Below are positions 39,892 to 49,475 of a stretch of DNA of 64,000 nucleotides, piece by piece. The stretch is from Nitzschia sp. DOCU1. Taxonomy: Eukaryota; Bacillariophyta; Bacillariophyceae; Bacillariales; Bacillariaceae. The DNA lies in NCBI GenBank assembly GCA_951394045.1, contig OX595985.1, forward strand, positions 4,278,001 to 4,342,000, read 5' to 3'. The position numbers were made by a program, and so were the translations under genes. Every line of letters begins with the position of its first letter. Position 1 is the stretch's first letter. The notes under the pieces are model-generated. The model was given only the letters and a program-made list of their open reading frames with translations, searched no databases and had not been told where the DNA came from.

Positions 39892-40518
39892 ATGGCGCCA
39901 ACCAAGGCCCATGTTATCCCCCTCGAACCAGACTATGATGAGTCCGAAATCGAGTTTGTTCGTCATCGCAGAAGCGAGAGAGACGCCCATGGGGTTGAGG
40001 AATCCACCGAGCTTCGAGTTCCTCGTCTCAATGATGAAGCAACCCCTTTTGCGATCCTGACGTTCCTTTTGCTCTTTGCTAGAGCACGATCAACCTTGGT
40101 CTGGACGACTGGGCCTAAGCTTTTCGCCAAGTTCCCAAGCCACTTGGACGGATATCCCATGGCAGTGTGGGAACTCGTGAGCGACGGTTTGAACCCAACT
40201 GTTGCCAACTTTGATCAAGCCTTGCAAGCTTTCAAATCGGAGCTATTGGCAGGCTATCGCTATGTTGATCAGATGGACTACCTACGTTCCATCAAGAAGC
40301 CAGTGAGCATGACGCCTGGCAAGTTTCTTTTGTGCCTTCGAGCAGCGTCAAGGATGGCGGCTCAACTGGCTGATGCCCCAGATGATGGTGGCTTTGACGA
40401 CGACGAACTGGCAAGGGTCTACGTAAAAGCTATGCCGTCTACCTTTCAAGTCAATTTCGAAAACGCTAACATGAGTTACGCTACAACGCCGATTGGAGAG
40501 ATCCTAACATCTGGCGAA
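39892..40518 (+). pseudogene. Gypsy E Gag, N-terminal part
   Basis: The start is ATG 39892 in context ACCATGG (MAPTKAHVIPLEPD). It covers a capsid-like region with DYLRSIKKPVSMTPGKF and DDDELARVYVKAMPSTFQV, typical of diatom gypsy Gag as I know it. It ends at the GGCGAA duplication where the Crypton-like element begins. The other side resumes at 43597, one base out of frame, so E had or gained a small indel. Confidence 0.75.
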
Positions 40519-43500
40519 TTTTCCGGTCATCTTTGGCCGACATTTACACTACTACCCCCCTGGTAGGAAATCTACGTACCGAGAGAGGGGTCATGGACTT
40601 ACTCGACAACTTTCGGCAAGTCCATAGAGCCAAATATTTTCACATAAATATTTGTTTGCACAAGTCGACGACGAGAGGACATTAATATTCATTACTAAAC
40701 GTCGATGACACTGTCATTGCTATTGATACTCCTTTCTTCTGCATCACCATCCCCTTTGCTCTTTTTGAGGATATACCTCGCCATGGTGGACCATCCAATT
40801 TTGGACCAGTTTCGCTTTCTACCTTTCAGGTCTGGTTTGTGATGCTTCCAAACGCAGCCTCTCTGGCCCCATAAAATGCATTGTTGGTGTCCTCCCGAGT
40901 TGGGTTTGTTTTCAGCAAACCCAACTCAGCAGCTGCTGCATCCAAGAGGTTGAAGATCCGTTTCACCTCCACAAGATTCTTCACATACCGCTTCTTATCC
41001 CCCTTGAAACATGAAACATCCCTACGCTCAAGCTTCTTCAATGGAGAGATCTTTTTTTCCTCGTCCCCATGGTGCCAATATTGGTACACATGAAGAAGAG
41101 ATCCCATTGGAAATATCCAGTCCGGTGGCACACGACGGAATTCCCCTGCAATAAGCCATCGCTGGTATGCTGTTGCTTGCCCACCTTCAATTGATGCAAT
41201 GGCCTGTTGCTGGCCTTGCTGCGTAGCCAAGAATAGGTCTTTGAGTTTCTGCAGCTCTTGTTGAATGCTGAATTGTTCGGTCCGAACCACTTGGTGCATC
41301 CTGGACTCAGATAGATTCCTGCACATTGTTCGATCATCCATCATTTTTTCCATTTCTGGGATCACTGCCTTGATTAATGTTTTGAGCTCTTCGTTCCCAG
41401 CGAGCAACATAGCATGGGGAGGGATTCCAGTTGCGTATGCCTGTCCACCATTCTCCCAGGGCAGTGATATCTTCACAAACTCTGACAATGGCTGGAATTG
41501 TGAGCTTGTGAACAAGGGACTATTGCGGATAGGCGAATTGAGAAGGTAGGACTCTGCAACTGCACTACGATGTTTCAAATGGCTCGCAAGGCCAATTCTC
41601 AGAAACACTCGGACAGTGGGGATGGCATCAATTTGAGCTTTTCCAAATAATAAGTCTAGAGCCCCATTCACTCTAGAGTCCACCCTGGCTTTCTCTGTAG
41701 CCAGCTCAGTGTCGGTCATCCCGTCCTTCACAGGCACAAAATCAGGGTGGGATGCTGCAAACTCGGGCTGGTTGATAGGGAGGCCACTCAAGACACGGCC
41801 ACAATAGTGGTCGCCAGCTCGCTCGTGCAGCACATAAATATCCCTTACAGCCCCCATTGTGTGCCCACCACGAATACAAGTGGCTGCTGCACTTGGACCA
41901 GCGGTTGACCCGGAACTCATAAATGATATTGCGCCTTTGCGCCATGAATGTATTCCTATATCCTCCACCTCATAGCCAAATTGCCCCAGCTCCTCCTTGT
42001 GCTTAGTCAAAAGCTTACCCATAATCTTGGAGAAGCGGCTTTTAACCGACTCGCCTTTTCCCTGAGTGGGAAAGAGTGGACCGTCAGGGTCGGCAAGTAC
42101 ACCTGGAAAGCAGACCAAATATTCAAACGTTGCTGACATGTAGTCAGCACGATAATCAAAAGGATTAGCATACACGTGCCGTGGCTTTTTCTTTCGCCGG
42201 TCCTCTTCCTCTTGATCTTCCTTTGAATGGGCAAATGGAATTCCAGTTGAATCTGCACGGAAGATCAAGTGCTTTGTATGAATCCTAGCTGTAGAGTCAC
42301 CATGACACGCAAGGTTCCAAGTATGTACACTGTAGGCCCGTGCAAATGCTGCTTCTTTTGACCCTTCATTGACGCACCATTCGTTGAACTTGCAGTAAAG
42401 ATTGTATGGCAGCTCCCGCTTGCCCTCTTCTATGTTACCTTCACCTGCTTGTCTAGCTACACTTGATACTCGCTGGACACCTTTCAGAATTTCCCCCACG
42501 CCCATGGTAAACTTTCTACTCATATCAACATCATATCGCCGGTACAAGTGCGACAGACCTGATCGCATGCTCTTGTAGCCAGTACGAGCCAAAAGTTTGC
42601 CATCTTGTTTTCGCCTGCTGCACATATACTCGCCAAATATATCTGGTGTGATCGTGTCAAAGTCCACTGTCTGCTGACCCGGGGGGTGTCCTCCTACGCC
42701 AAGACATTCACCAATGAACTTTTTAAGTTCAACATTGCGGAATTCTTCTTGAAGGATATCACATTCAGGCTGTGATAATCCTTCACACTTTTTCAACAAT
42801 TTATTGGGGTACTCGATGTCCTTTTCATGTTCCTCCAATAAGAGATTGAAATTTGCAGTTAAGCACGGATTGACGTATTCACTCCGGTAGAGCCACAGGA
42901 TGAAGCGTTCGTTCTCTTTCCCATGCTTGTAGTATGTAGCTGGGGCACGGGAGTTGCTTTTCACATGATCCAAATTCATGTTGTTTCGAATCGCCTGCCT
43001 CAGATCTTCATTGTGCTGGTCAGCAGGCGGTGGTCGCCTAGACCTTCTTAGAGGAGTTCTGTTGTCTCTTGCATCGTTGTCAGCATCGTCCTCGTCGGTA
43101 TCGTTGTGGGTATCGTCGTCGGCATCGTCATCGGCATCCTCGTTATTTTCTTGGGCTACTGCTGCTGCATTGGCCGCGACGCACTTATAGCACCTGTGGT
43201 TTAAATGGTCAGGATGGTCCCCAACAAATACACCACAGCAGGCGTGGACATTCTGGTGGCAATCAATGCATCGCTCGTTATTTGTCGCCTGCTTTGTAGT
43301 TGGGTGCTTGCAGTCACCCCCTAGAGCGCAAATAGCATTGCGTGGGCCTCGTGGTTCTTCTGACATTTTAAGGAGGACTCGAATTGTTTTGTGGCCAATG
43401 CGCCAAAAGGAGTGCAGGATAATAATGTCGTCCCGGATGGCCGACAAAACTGAAGGAGCCTTGGCTGAAAAAATAATTTGACGTGATTTTCCTGGAAAAA

Positions 43501-43590
43501 AGGGGGCTTGGGAGCCCAGTCTCTTTTGCCTTTTTCCGGCCAAACTGGACGACAAATACCATGAAGAATATCGCGCGGTGACCGGAAAAA
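40519..43590 (-). mobile_element. Crypton-like tyrosine-recombinase element with inverted ends
   Basis: The element is bounded by TTTTCCGGTCA (40519-40529) and the inverted TGACCGGAAAA (43579-43589), with GGCGAA on both sides (40513-40518, 43591-43596). It holds one intact minus-strand ORF for a Crypton-type tyrosine recombinase (40826-43366). As I know them, classical Cryptons lack inverted termini and insert by recombination at a few bases, so these ends are unusual. The length is 3072 bp. Confidence 0.75.
40826..43366 (-). CDS. Crypton-type tyrosine recombinase with N-terminal zinc cluster
   Basis: I take the ATG at 43366 (MSEEPRGPRNAIC) as start, giving 846 residues. The open frame upstream is antisense to gypsy E gag. 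Residues about 10-60 hold a PHD-like Cys/His cluster (CIDCHQNVHACC, HRCYKC). A run of Asp-rich repeats follows. The recombinase core has SVHTWNLACHG, the H-x-x-R box in IHSWRKGAISF (near residue 470) and RDIYVLHERAGDHY with the likely nucleophile Tyr near 510. The first catalytic Arg is not obvious. It would cut and rejoin DNA for excision and insertion. The ORF is uninterrupted, so it may be recent. Confidence 0.8.
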   Translation of the reverse strand: MSEEPRGPRNAICALGGDCKHPTTKQATNNERCIDCHQNVHACCGVFVGDHPDHLNHRCYKCVAANAAAVAQENNEDADDDADDDTHNDTDEDDADNDARDNRTPLRRSRRPPPADQHNEDLRQAIRNNMNLDHVKSNSRAPATYYKHGKENERFILWLYRSEYVNPCLTANFNLLLEEHEKDIEYPNKLLKKCEGLSQPECDILQEEFRNVELKKFIGECLGVGGHPPGQQTVDFDTITPDIFGEYMCSRRKQDGKLLARTGYKSMRSGLSHLYRRYDVDMSRKFTMGVGEILKGVQRVSSVARQAGEGNIEEGKRELPYNLYCKFNEWCVNEGSKEAAFARAYSVHTWNLACHGDSTARIHTKHLIFRADSTGIPFAHSKEDQEEEDRRKKKPRHVYANPFDYRADYMSATFEYLVCFPGVLADPDGPLFPTQGKGESVKSRFSKIMGKLLTKHKEELGQFGYEVEDIGIHSWRKGAISFMSSGSTAGPSAAATCIRGGHTMGAVRDIYVLHERAGDHYCGRVLSGLPINQPEFAASHPDFVPVKDGMTDTELATEKARVDSRVNGALDLLFGKAQIDAIPTVRVFLRIGLASHLKHRSAVAESYLLNSPIRNSPLFTSSQFQPLSEFVKISLPWENGGQAYATGIPPHAMLLAGNEELKTLIKAVIPEMEKMMDDRTMCRNLSESRMHQVVRTEQFSIQQELQKLKDLFLATQQGQQQAIASIEGGQATAYQRWLIAGEFRRVPPDWIFPMGSLLHVYQYWHHGDEEKKISPLKKLERRDVSCFKGDKKRYVKNLVEVKRIFNLLDAAAAELGLLKTNPTREDTNNAFYGAREAAFGSITNQT

Positions 43591-43596
43591 GGCGAA

Positions 43597-44068
43597 GATC
43601 CGTGAATACATGGATCGACAGGCGGTTCGAAATCCTCCACAGCAAAGTGGAAGCAGCGGCAATGGTGCCGGCAGCAACAACAGCGGAGGCAACCGCAGCT
43701 CCGGTGGACGATCTGGCAACCGTGGAAGCAATAGCAATCAAGGTGGCAATCGCAACCGCTTTGGCAATGGTGGTGGACGCCACAACAACAACAATAACAA
43801 TCGAAATGGAAACCGCAACGGCAATGGTGGCCGTGGTGGCGGCAACAATCAAGGCTATCGTCGCATTCAAGCCAATGATCCATGCCCTCTCCCAGGTCAT
43901 GGCAATCATACCTGGGGCCAGTGTCGTGCCAATCGATACGGCAAGGCCAACAACCAAGGCGGCAATCAAGGAGGAGGCAGTGGTGCCAATCAAGGACGCC
44001 AAGGTGAGGCCCATGCAACTGATGGGAATGCTAGGATGGCAACCCTCAAGGTGCCGAGTCTAACTTGA
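43597..44068 (+). pseudogene. Gypsy E Gag, C-terminal part
   Basis: This resumes after the Crypton-like element with KIREYMDRQAVRNPP, then a long Gly/Asn/Arg-rich low-complexity region and a zinc-knuckle-like CPLPGHGNHTWGQC. Near 44040 the frame shifts: the continuation to pol (GNPQGAESNLTQGSSYF) lies one frame over. RG/N-rich Gag tails with a single knuckle bind RNA. Confidence 0.75.
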
Positions 44069-44691
44069 CTCAAGGCAGCAGCTACTTCTTTGAGCAAGAG
44101 GAAGCCAATGAAGACGAAAAGGCTAAGGAATCGTTCTTCAATCACATGAAAGAGCTCGACCCCGAGTATTATGATCCTGAAGAAGCAAGCAAACTTCATT
44201 GCGAGAGCAAGAAGTATCAGTCGAATCCGTCAACTGCTGCTCAACTCGAAGAAGTTGACATTGATCTTGTTCCTACGACGTTGACTGTCGTCGGACAAGT
44301 GAACAACAAGAAAGGCAAGTACTTCTACAAGACCTTGTTTGATCACGGTGGAAGTCACCCAATGGCCAAGAAGGGTAGCTTGCCCAATGGTATCGAGGTG
44401 TTCAAGGACGAATCCATGACGTTTACGACTACTTCTGGGGCCTTGCAAGCCACTGAGTACATCTACTTCCACAACGTGCGCTTTCCCGAGTTTTCCTACA
44501 CTCGGTCTATCAAGACAGTGAAAGTTTATCTATTCGACTATCCCAATGTCAAGTACGACCTTATCCTTGGTCGATCATTCCTGAACAAGATGAAGATTGA
44601 CGTCTTGTCATCCTCATTGACATACAAGTGGTATGACGATGAGATTCCGTTCCATAACAGGCAGTACTTCAACAACAGTGCCTCCCTTTGA
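44044..44691 (+). pseudogene. Gypsy E protease region
   Basis: The frame runs GNPQGAESNLTQGSSYFFEQ into an acidic linker and a protease-like domain with KTLFDHGGSHPMAKKG, where the usual active-site Asp-Ser/Thr-Gly reads DHG. YDLILGRSFLNKMKID follows as the protease end. It stops at TGA 44689-44691; the same frame continues with RLLDVTPAPIA. The substituted active site suggests loss of protease activity. Confidence 0.7.
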
Positions 44692-45714
44692 CGTCTTCTT
44701 GATGTTACTCCGGCGCCAATCGCTCGGGCTGAGAGTCATCTTAATGAGATCCAAGCAAACAAGTCAACTGTCGCCGATGTTCGAGAAGTCGCCGACACTC
44801 AAGTCCATTTGACTCCAGAGCAGCGAGAGCAGCTCTATCAATCTTCGATGGTACTCAGGGTTACTACCCTCATTGAAAGTTTCACATCGACTTGAAGCCA
44901 GACGCAATTCCGTATCATTGCGCTCGACCCTATCCATTTCCAGATAGGCATGCCAAAGCCTTTCGCGACGAGCTTAAGAGGCAGTGCGAGACTGGAGTTC
45001 TTGAGCAAGTCTATGAGTCCGAGTGGGGCATGCCAATGATGGCTATCCCCAAGAAAGATGGAACCATCAGGACTGTTGATGACTTTTGTGAACTCAACAA
45101 GTGGGTTCAGCGCAAGGTCTATCCTTTGCCAAGGATTCAAGACATCTTCCACCGCCGACAAGGCTATGAGTATTTCACCAAGATAGATATCACTGGTGCT
45201 TATACTCCTACGAGCTTGACGACGAGTCATCGTGGCTCTGTGTCCTCGTCACGCCATTTGGCAAGTACCGCCGCAAACGTGTACCTCAAGGATTGACTCA
45301 GTCGCCTGACTGGGCTCAAGCAACCATCGAGGAAGTTCTGTCCGACCTCCTCTACGAGTGTGTTGAGGCCTTCATCGATGATGTCGGCATCTTTTCAACA
45401 AGACTTGGGATGAGCATCTCCAAGTTATCGATCGAGTCCTTGATCGACTGCAACAAAATGGCTACTCAGTTAACCCTGCTAAGTGTGAGTGGGGCGTGAA
45501 GGAAACTGACTGGCTAGGACATTGGTTGACCCCCGAGGGTCTGAAATCTTGGAAGAAAAAGATTAAAGGCATCCTTCAGCTCGATCGCCCGAAGACTCTC
45601 CACCAGCTACGAGGGTTCATCGGTATGATCAACTTCTATTGAAAAGTCGATCCCAAGGCCTTCCGCAAGGCTTGGAATGCCGATTGCGATAAAGCCTTCA
45701 AGCAGATCAAGGCA
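44692..45714 (+). pseudogene. Gypsy E reverse transcriptase, several frameshifts
   Basis: Fragments in changing frames include AIPKKDGTIRTVDDFCELN (about 45043-45100), YFTKIDITGAYTP with a catalytic Asp, FIDDVGIF as the YxDD equivalent (about 45370), and a LGHWLTPEGLKSWKKK thumb block (about 45520). Frame changes occur near 44850, 45200, 45295 and 45410. A TGA interrupts the block after MINFY at about 45640. The enzyme is dead. Confidence 0.75.
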
Positions 45715-46137
45715 GTGATTGCGCAAGAGATTCTTCTTGCCTATCCTGATCCTAACAAGCCATTCGAGATTGAGACGGACGCCTCTGACTATGCTATGGG
45801 CGCCTGCATCATGCAAGAAGGCAAGACTGTTGCCCTCTTCAGCCGCAAGCTTACCGATGCGCAACGCCGCTATCCTGCCTCTGACAAGGAAGCTCTTGGC
45901 ATCACGGCAGTGTTGGAAGAGTATCGGCCCATGCTCTATGGTGCACCCATTACTATCTACACTGACCACAAGAACTTGAGCCAAACCATTCTCAAATCGC
46001 AACGTCTGCTTCACTGGCGTCTCCTGATTGAGGAGTTTGCCCCACAATTGATTTACAAGCCTGGCATCGACAATGTTGTGGCTGATGCCCTGTCACGTCT
46101 TCCCATGGGCGCGAAAAATCCAGTAAATTCCCCGTGA
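45715..46137 (+). pseudogene. Gypsy E RNase H, 3' truncated
   Basis: An open 140-codon segment with EIETDASDYAMGACI, SDKEALGI, YTDHKNLSQ and VVADALSRLP gives the four acidic positions of a gypsy RNase H. Coding ends with the TGA at 46135-46137 shortly after the last motif. No integrase follows, so the element is cut off here. Confidence 0.8.
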
Positions 46138-46768
46138 TAGCCGCCAAGATTAGGGACTCAGGCGGGACTGGAAATGCCCACAAGATAATGTAAGGTCACA
46201 ATTTTCTTTCATCCAATGTTTGAATCACCATCCATCGTATCGTGTGTCCGTGCTTAAATCGTCCGCCACTTCTTGCTAGATTTAATGGTTTATCAGACCC
46301 AAGGTATCCGTACAGCCTGGGAAGGCTACGACAATACCTGTTTCTCCATGATGTTGATGAGGAGATTCGGTGCAAAGAGGCAAAAAGGAAAGCCCATGGT
46401 CGTCGTTTCGTGTTTTGCATCCGACGCGGCAAAACCGGCGATCATGCTGCCATGCTCGCATACGGGCTGGTATGCGCGCCAACTAGGTGGACGCACCTAA
46501 ATACAAACCCTGCGTTCAGGGGTTAACGGCACGGGTATTTAAGAGAGAAAAATGTGCAATGCACGAAGTATACCCTTTTAAGCACGCCTGTGGGGCGCAT
46601 CGCCTGATCAGCGATTGTCGTTACCACATGGCACCTGCGATCTTGCTCGACAGAATGTGTGACTGAGCAGAGAGATGTGCCGATCTCACCAATGCTGAAA
46701 ATCCTCCAAAAGATATCAAAAGGATCTTTCGTTACCGTACTCTCCCATCTCGTTTGTCTCTGCTCAAC
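46138..46768 (+). other. Non-coding stretch before copia G gag
   Basis: No supported gene. Small overlapping ORFs on both strands (46196-46526) carry no motif. GGGTATTTAAGAG near 46535 is TATA-like and lies about 230 bp upstream of the copia G gag start. The segment may include the copia G 5' LTR. No matching repeat exists in the window. Confidence 0.35.
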
Positions 46769-48252
46769 ATGGCTGCTGCTGTTGCTTTTCGCAATTACCT
46801 TGAGGCCACCCTTGGCTTTGATGGGACCCAGTCCACGGCTGTCACCGCCCAAGGTTTTGATGACCCTGAGGAGTTTCGCCAACTGAACGATGATGATGTT
46901 GATCGTTTGTGTGCTACCATTCGTCGTCCTGGGGGACAGGTTGGCGGCAACCCCAACCCTGGGGTCCTCATTGGCCAAAACCATGCTTTGCGTTTGAAAC
47001 AACTCGCCTATTATCTTCGTTATTTGTATGCTGTTGATCGCCCCTGGACTGCTGCTGCCGCAACCCGTAATGCTTTGAAAACCTTGTGGCAGTACAAGCT
47101 GCAGATTGATGAGGTGATTGCTGCTGGGAATCCCGACTTCCCCGAAAAGTTCACTACCTCTAAGAAGGTGCGTGAAACTATTGAAAACATGGAAGCGTGG
47201 GTCCACTCGTCTTACGGTTTGGAGAGACTTCCGTTGGCCTACCTCGTTCGTACCGATGTCAATGTTCCAGACCCCGCAAATGACCCGCTTGGATATGGCC
47301 AGCCCTCGTTCCACCAAGAACTTATTCGTCGTGCATCTCACAACGGAGCTGTTTATACAGCCAACAACCTGAAACTGTGGCTGATGGTCCGCCATGTTAC
47401 TCATGGCACCGAAGCATGGTCTTTCGTGAAGGGTAATGCCTCGACCAAGAATGGTCGGGCCGCTTACCATGCCATCAAGTCCCAGTATACTGGGGCAAGC
47501 CATGTTAATCAAGTGAAATTGGAAGCTGATCGTGTTATCGCTACAACGTTCTGGTACGGTAAAGCACGCAACTTTACCTGGCAGGGCTTCGTTGCTCATT
47601 TAACTTCTGCCTTCACCGATTTGGCTGACCATGGTGAGGCTAGGAGTGAAAACTCCAAAGTTTGTACTCTCCTGGATGCTATCACCGATCCGAAGCTCCA
47701 GGTCGCAAAAGGATTAATTGCTGGGGATGATTGTCGCTCAAATGACTATCAGCTTGCCGTTGATTTCTTGGGCGGGCTCGCTGCTAACGAATCGTTGGCT
47801 TCGCGTAATCCCTTGCCTCGTAATATTTCGTCCGTGACACAAAATGATAATTAAGGCCGTGGAGGTGGCCGAGGGTACAATGCCTCAGGAAGAGGTGGAA
47901 GAGGGAGCAGGAATTAGGGGAGAGGCCGTGGCGGCGGGCGCGGTCGCGGAGGTCGTGGTCGTGGCGGCGGCGGTTCTCTGAGTCAGGACACCTGCTGAAC
48001 AACGGGTTGTACCCTCCAACTATCTGGGCTACTTTTACCAGGGAGGAACGAGACTATGTGAATGAACAGCATGCCCGTAATCGTGAAAGAAATGTTTCTT
48101 CTACCCAATCTTCTGGTGGAAATTCTTTTACCTCGAATTTGAATGAAGCATCGACCACTTCAGTGACGAACAATAATAATAACAACAACATGGGGGACAA
48201 TATGACCAGGCGAAATAATAATGGAAATCGAAACAACGGCGGGAGCAACTGA
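46769..48252 (+). pseudogene. Copia G Gag (stops and one frameshift)
   Basis: ATG at 46769 (MAAAVAFRNYLEATLGF) starts a 361-codon segment resembling the Gag of diatom copia elements: YYLRYLYAVDRPW, GQPSFHQELIRRAS, HAIKSQYTG. The frame meets TAA at 47852-47854 and a TAG near 47916, then shifts near 47975 to LLNNGLYPPTIWATFTREE. The C-terminus is Gly/Arg- then Asn-rich (TNNNNNNNMGDN). It ends in AAC-TGA-CTA, with the protease in the same frame behind the TGA. Confidence 0.75.
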
Positions 48253-48747
48253 CTAGGAAGAAGAGCTGCGTCCTTGCACCGTATTGCATCGTCGTCGTCT
48301 GGAGCTGTGGTTTCGGTGTGGAGATGTGAGCTCGATTCTCATGTGGATACTTGCGCTTTCTCTGAAAGCGGATGTTATGTGTTATATGTTTATCAATATG
48401 ATATTGAAGTGAATGGGTTTCATGCTTCGATGGGCCCAATTTCAAAGGTTCGTGAGTGTTTGGTCGCTGTTGCGTACGACTGCCCTCTCACCTATCAAAC
48501 TTTTATTTTGTTGTTTGACCATGTCTTGGTCGTTCTGGGTATGGGTTGCCATCTGCTATGCCCGGATCAATTGCGAGAAAACCAGCTGATTGTTAATGAT
48601 GTTCCGTTATTTAGGATTCCGTCGGCTCAGCGAAAGTCGACGGACCATTGTATCATTGAGGGGACTGCTGATCTGCGGATCCCTCTGCAGTATTGTGTGA
48701 ATCTTCCTGTAACTTACTTGTATCCTTATGATGATAAGCAGACGTAA
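48253..48747 (+). pseudogene. Copia G protease and pre-integrase start
   Basis: In frame after the TGA, the protein has a SSSSGAVVSVWRC lead, then CELDSHVDTCAF, the copia aspartic protease site (usually DSHADTC). A MGPISKVRECLVAVAY block and LLCPDQLRENQL follow. It ends with TAA at 48745-48747. No integrase, RT or RNase H follows on this strand, so the element is truncated. Ala to Val in the active-site loop is an additional change. Confidence 0.75.
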
Positions 48748-49035
48748 AGCTAAAGACAACCGTATCCGAGATAAACCAAGATTAGATTGTGCCATTGTTG
48801 GCTTACGTATCGCTGATTTCCTTGTTCCGATGACCATTGCGCACTGCGCGCGTGATGAAGCTCGATTGCGAGGGTGAAGCTCGTTTGACTAATCTGACTT
48901 CATGTCACTTCCAGATTCGAACAGTCCCTTTGATAGCGCAGCTTCGAAGTAGCTAGCTATCAACCTCCGAATTGGGTAATAGTACCTGGTTTATATTCGA
49001 CACATTGCCAGGAGGTACCGCCACATTGCGGAAAC
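48748..49035. other. Non-coding junction between copia G and copia H
   Basis: No gene is visible. It probably includes the 3' LTR of copia H (minus strand) and the broken end of copia G. A purine-rich minus-strand tract is not clear, and no second LTR copy is present for comparison. Confidence 0.35.
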
Positions 49036-49470
49036 CTACGCCGTCCCATCTCCCTTTGTATCTTCCAATGTCCTAGGCTTCCCGAAATACAATATCTCCT
49101 GAAGTAACCTTTTCCTGTCATCCGTTGGAATCGTGGTCTTGGTAAACAGATCTGCTAGATTGCATTTCCCATCGATCTTTGCAACCCTGATTGCTTCTCT
49201 TGCTGCCTCTTCACGAACAAAGTGATATGAAATCGAACGATGCTTCTTTTGTAGCGTTGAGTGAGGTAATGACGTATTCTTGACGACACTTTCATTGTCG
49301 CAGAAGATGTTGCTGGGCCCATCAATTGGGACTCCAAACATTCGCAGTTTGTACCTCAACGATTTGTTCATCTCAACCGCAACTCGCATTGCGTTGAACT
49401 CACTTCCGAACGTCGCAGCTTCCACCGTGTTCTGCTTCTTGGATAGCCACATGATCGGGGCATTATTCAC
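49036..49470 (-). pseudogene. Copia H RNase H
   Basis: The segment includes NNAPIMWLSKKQNTVEAATFG, IFCDNESVVKN and LADLFTK, the copia RNase H signature. The first Asp-containing strand is missing because an internal deletion of roughly 25-30 codons joins it to the RT end at 49476. It ends with a stop at 49036-49038. Confidence 0.8.
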
Positions 49471-49475
49471 GAATA

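Larger units (their letters stand above)
39480..46137 (+). mobile_element. Gypsy E, decayed, with a Crypton-like insertion
   Basis: The plus-strand order is a probable 5' LTR (to 39794), gag (39892 onward, interrupted), protease, RT and RNase H. The integrase and 3' LTR are absent: homology ends near 46137. A tyrosine-recombinase element sits in gag at 40519-43590. Several frameshifts and stops through pol mark an old copy. Its left edge is uncertain because gypsy D inserted right there. Confidence 0.7.

Noticed and set aside
43367..44014. N-terminal 216-codon extension of the Crypton-like ORF
   Set aside because: It lies outside the element and is antisense to the Gly/Asn-rich gypsy E gag, giving a low-complexity hydrophobic shadow.
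46196..46526. Overlapping short ORFs between gypsy E and copia G
   Set aside because: They overlap on both strands with no motif or coding signature; most likely chance ORFs.
48250..48255. TGA-CTA between copia G gag and protease as a readthrough site
   Set aside because: The context is suggestive, but this copy has other stops and a frameshift, and an Arg codon is likely here in relatives; decay is simpler.
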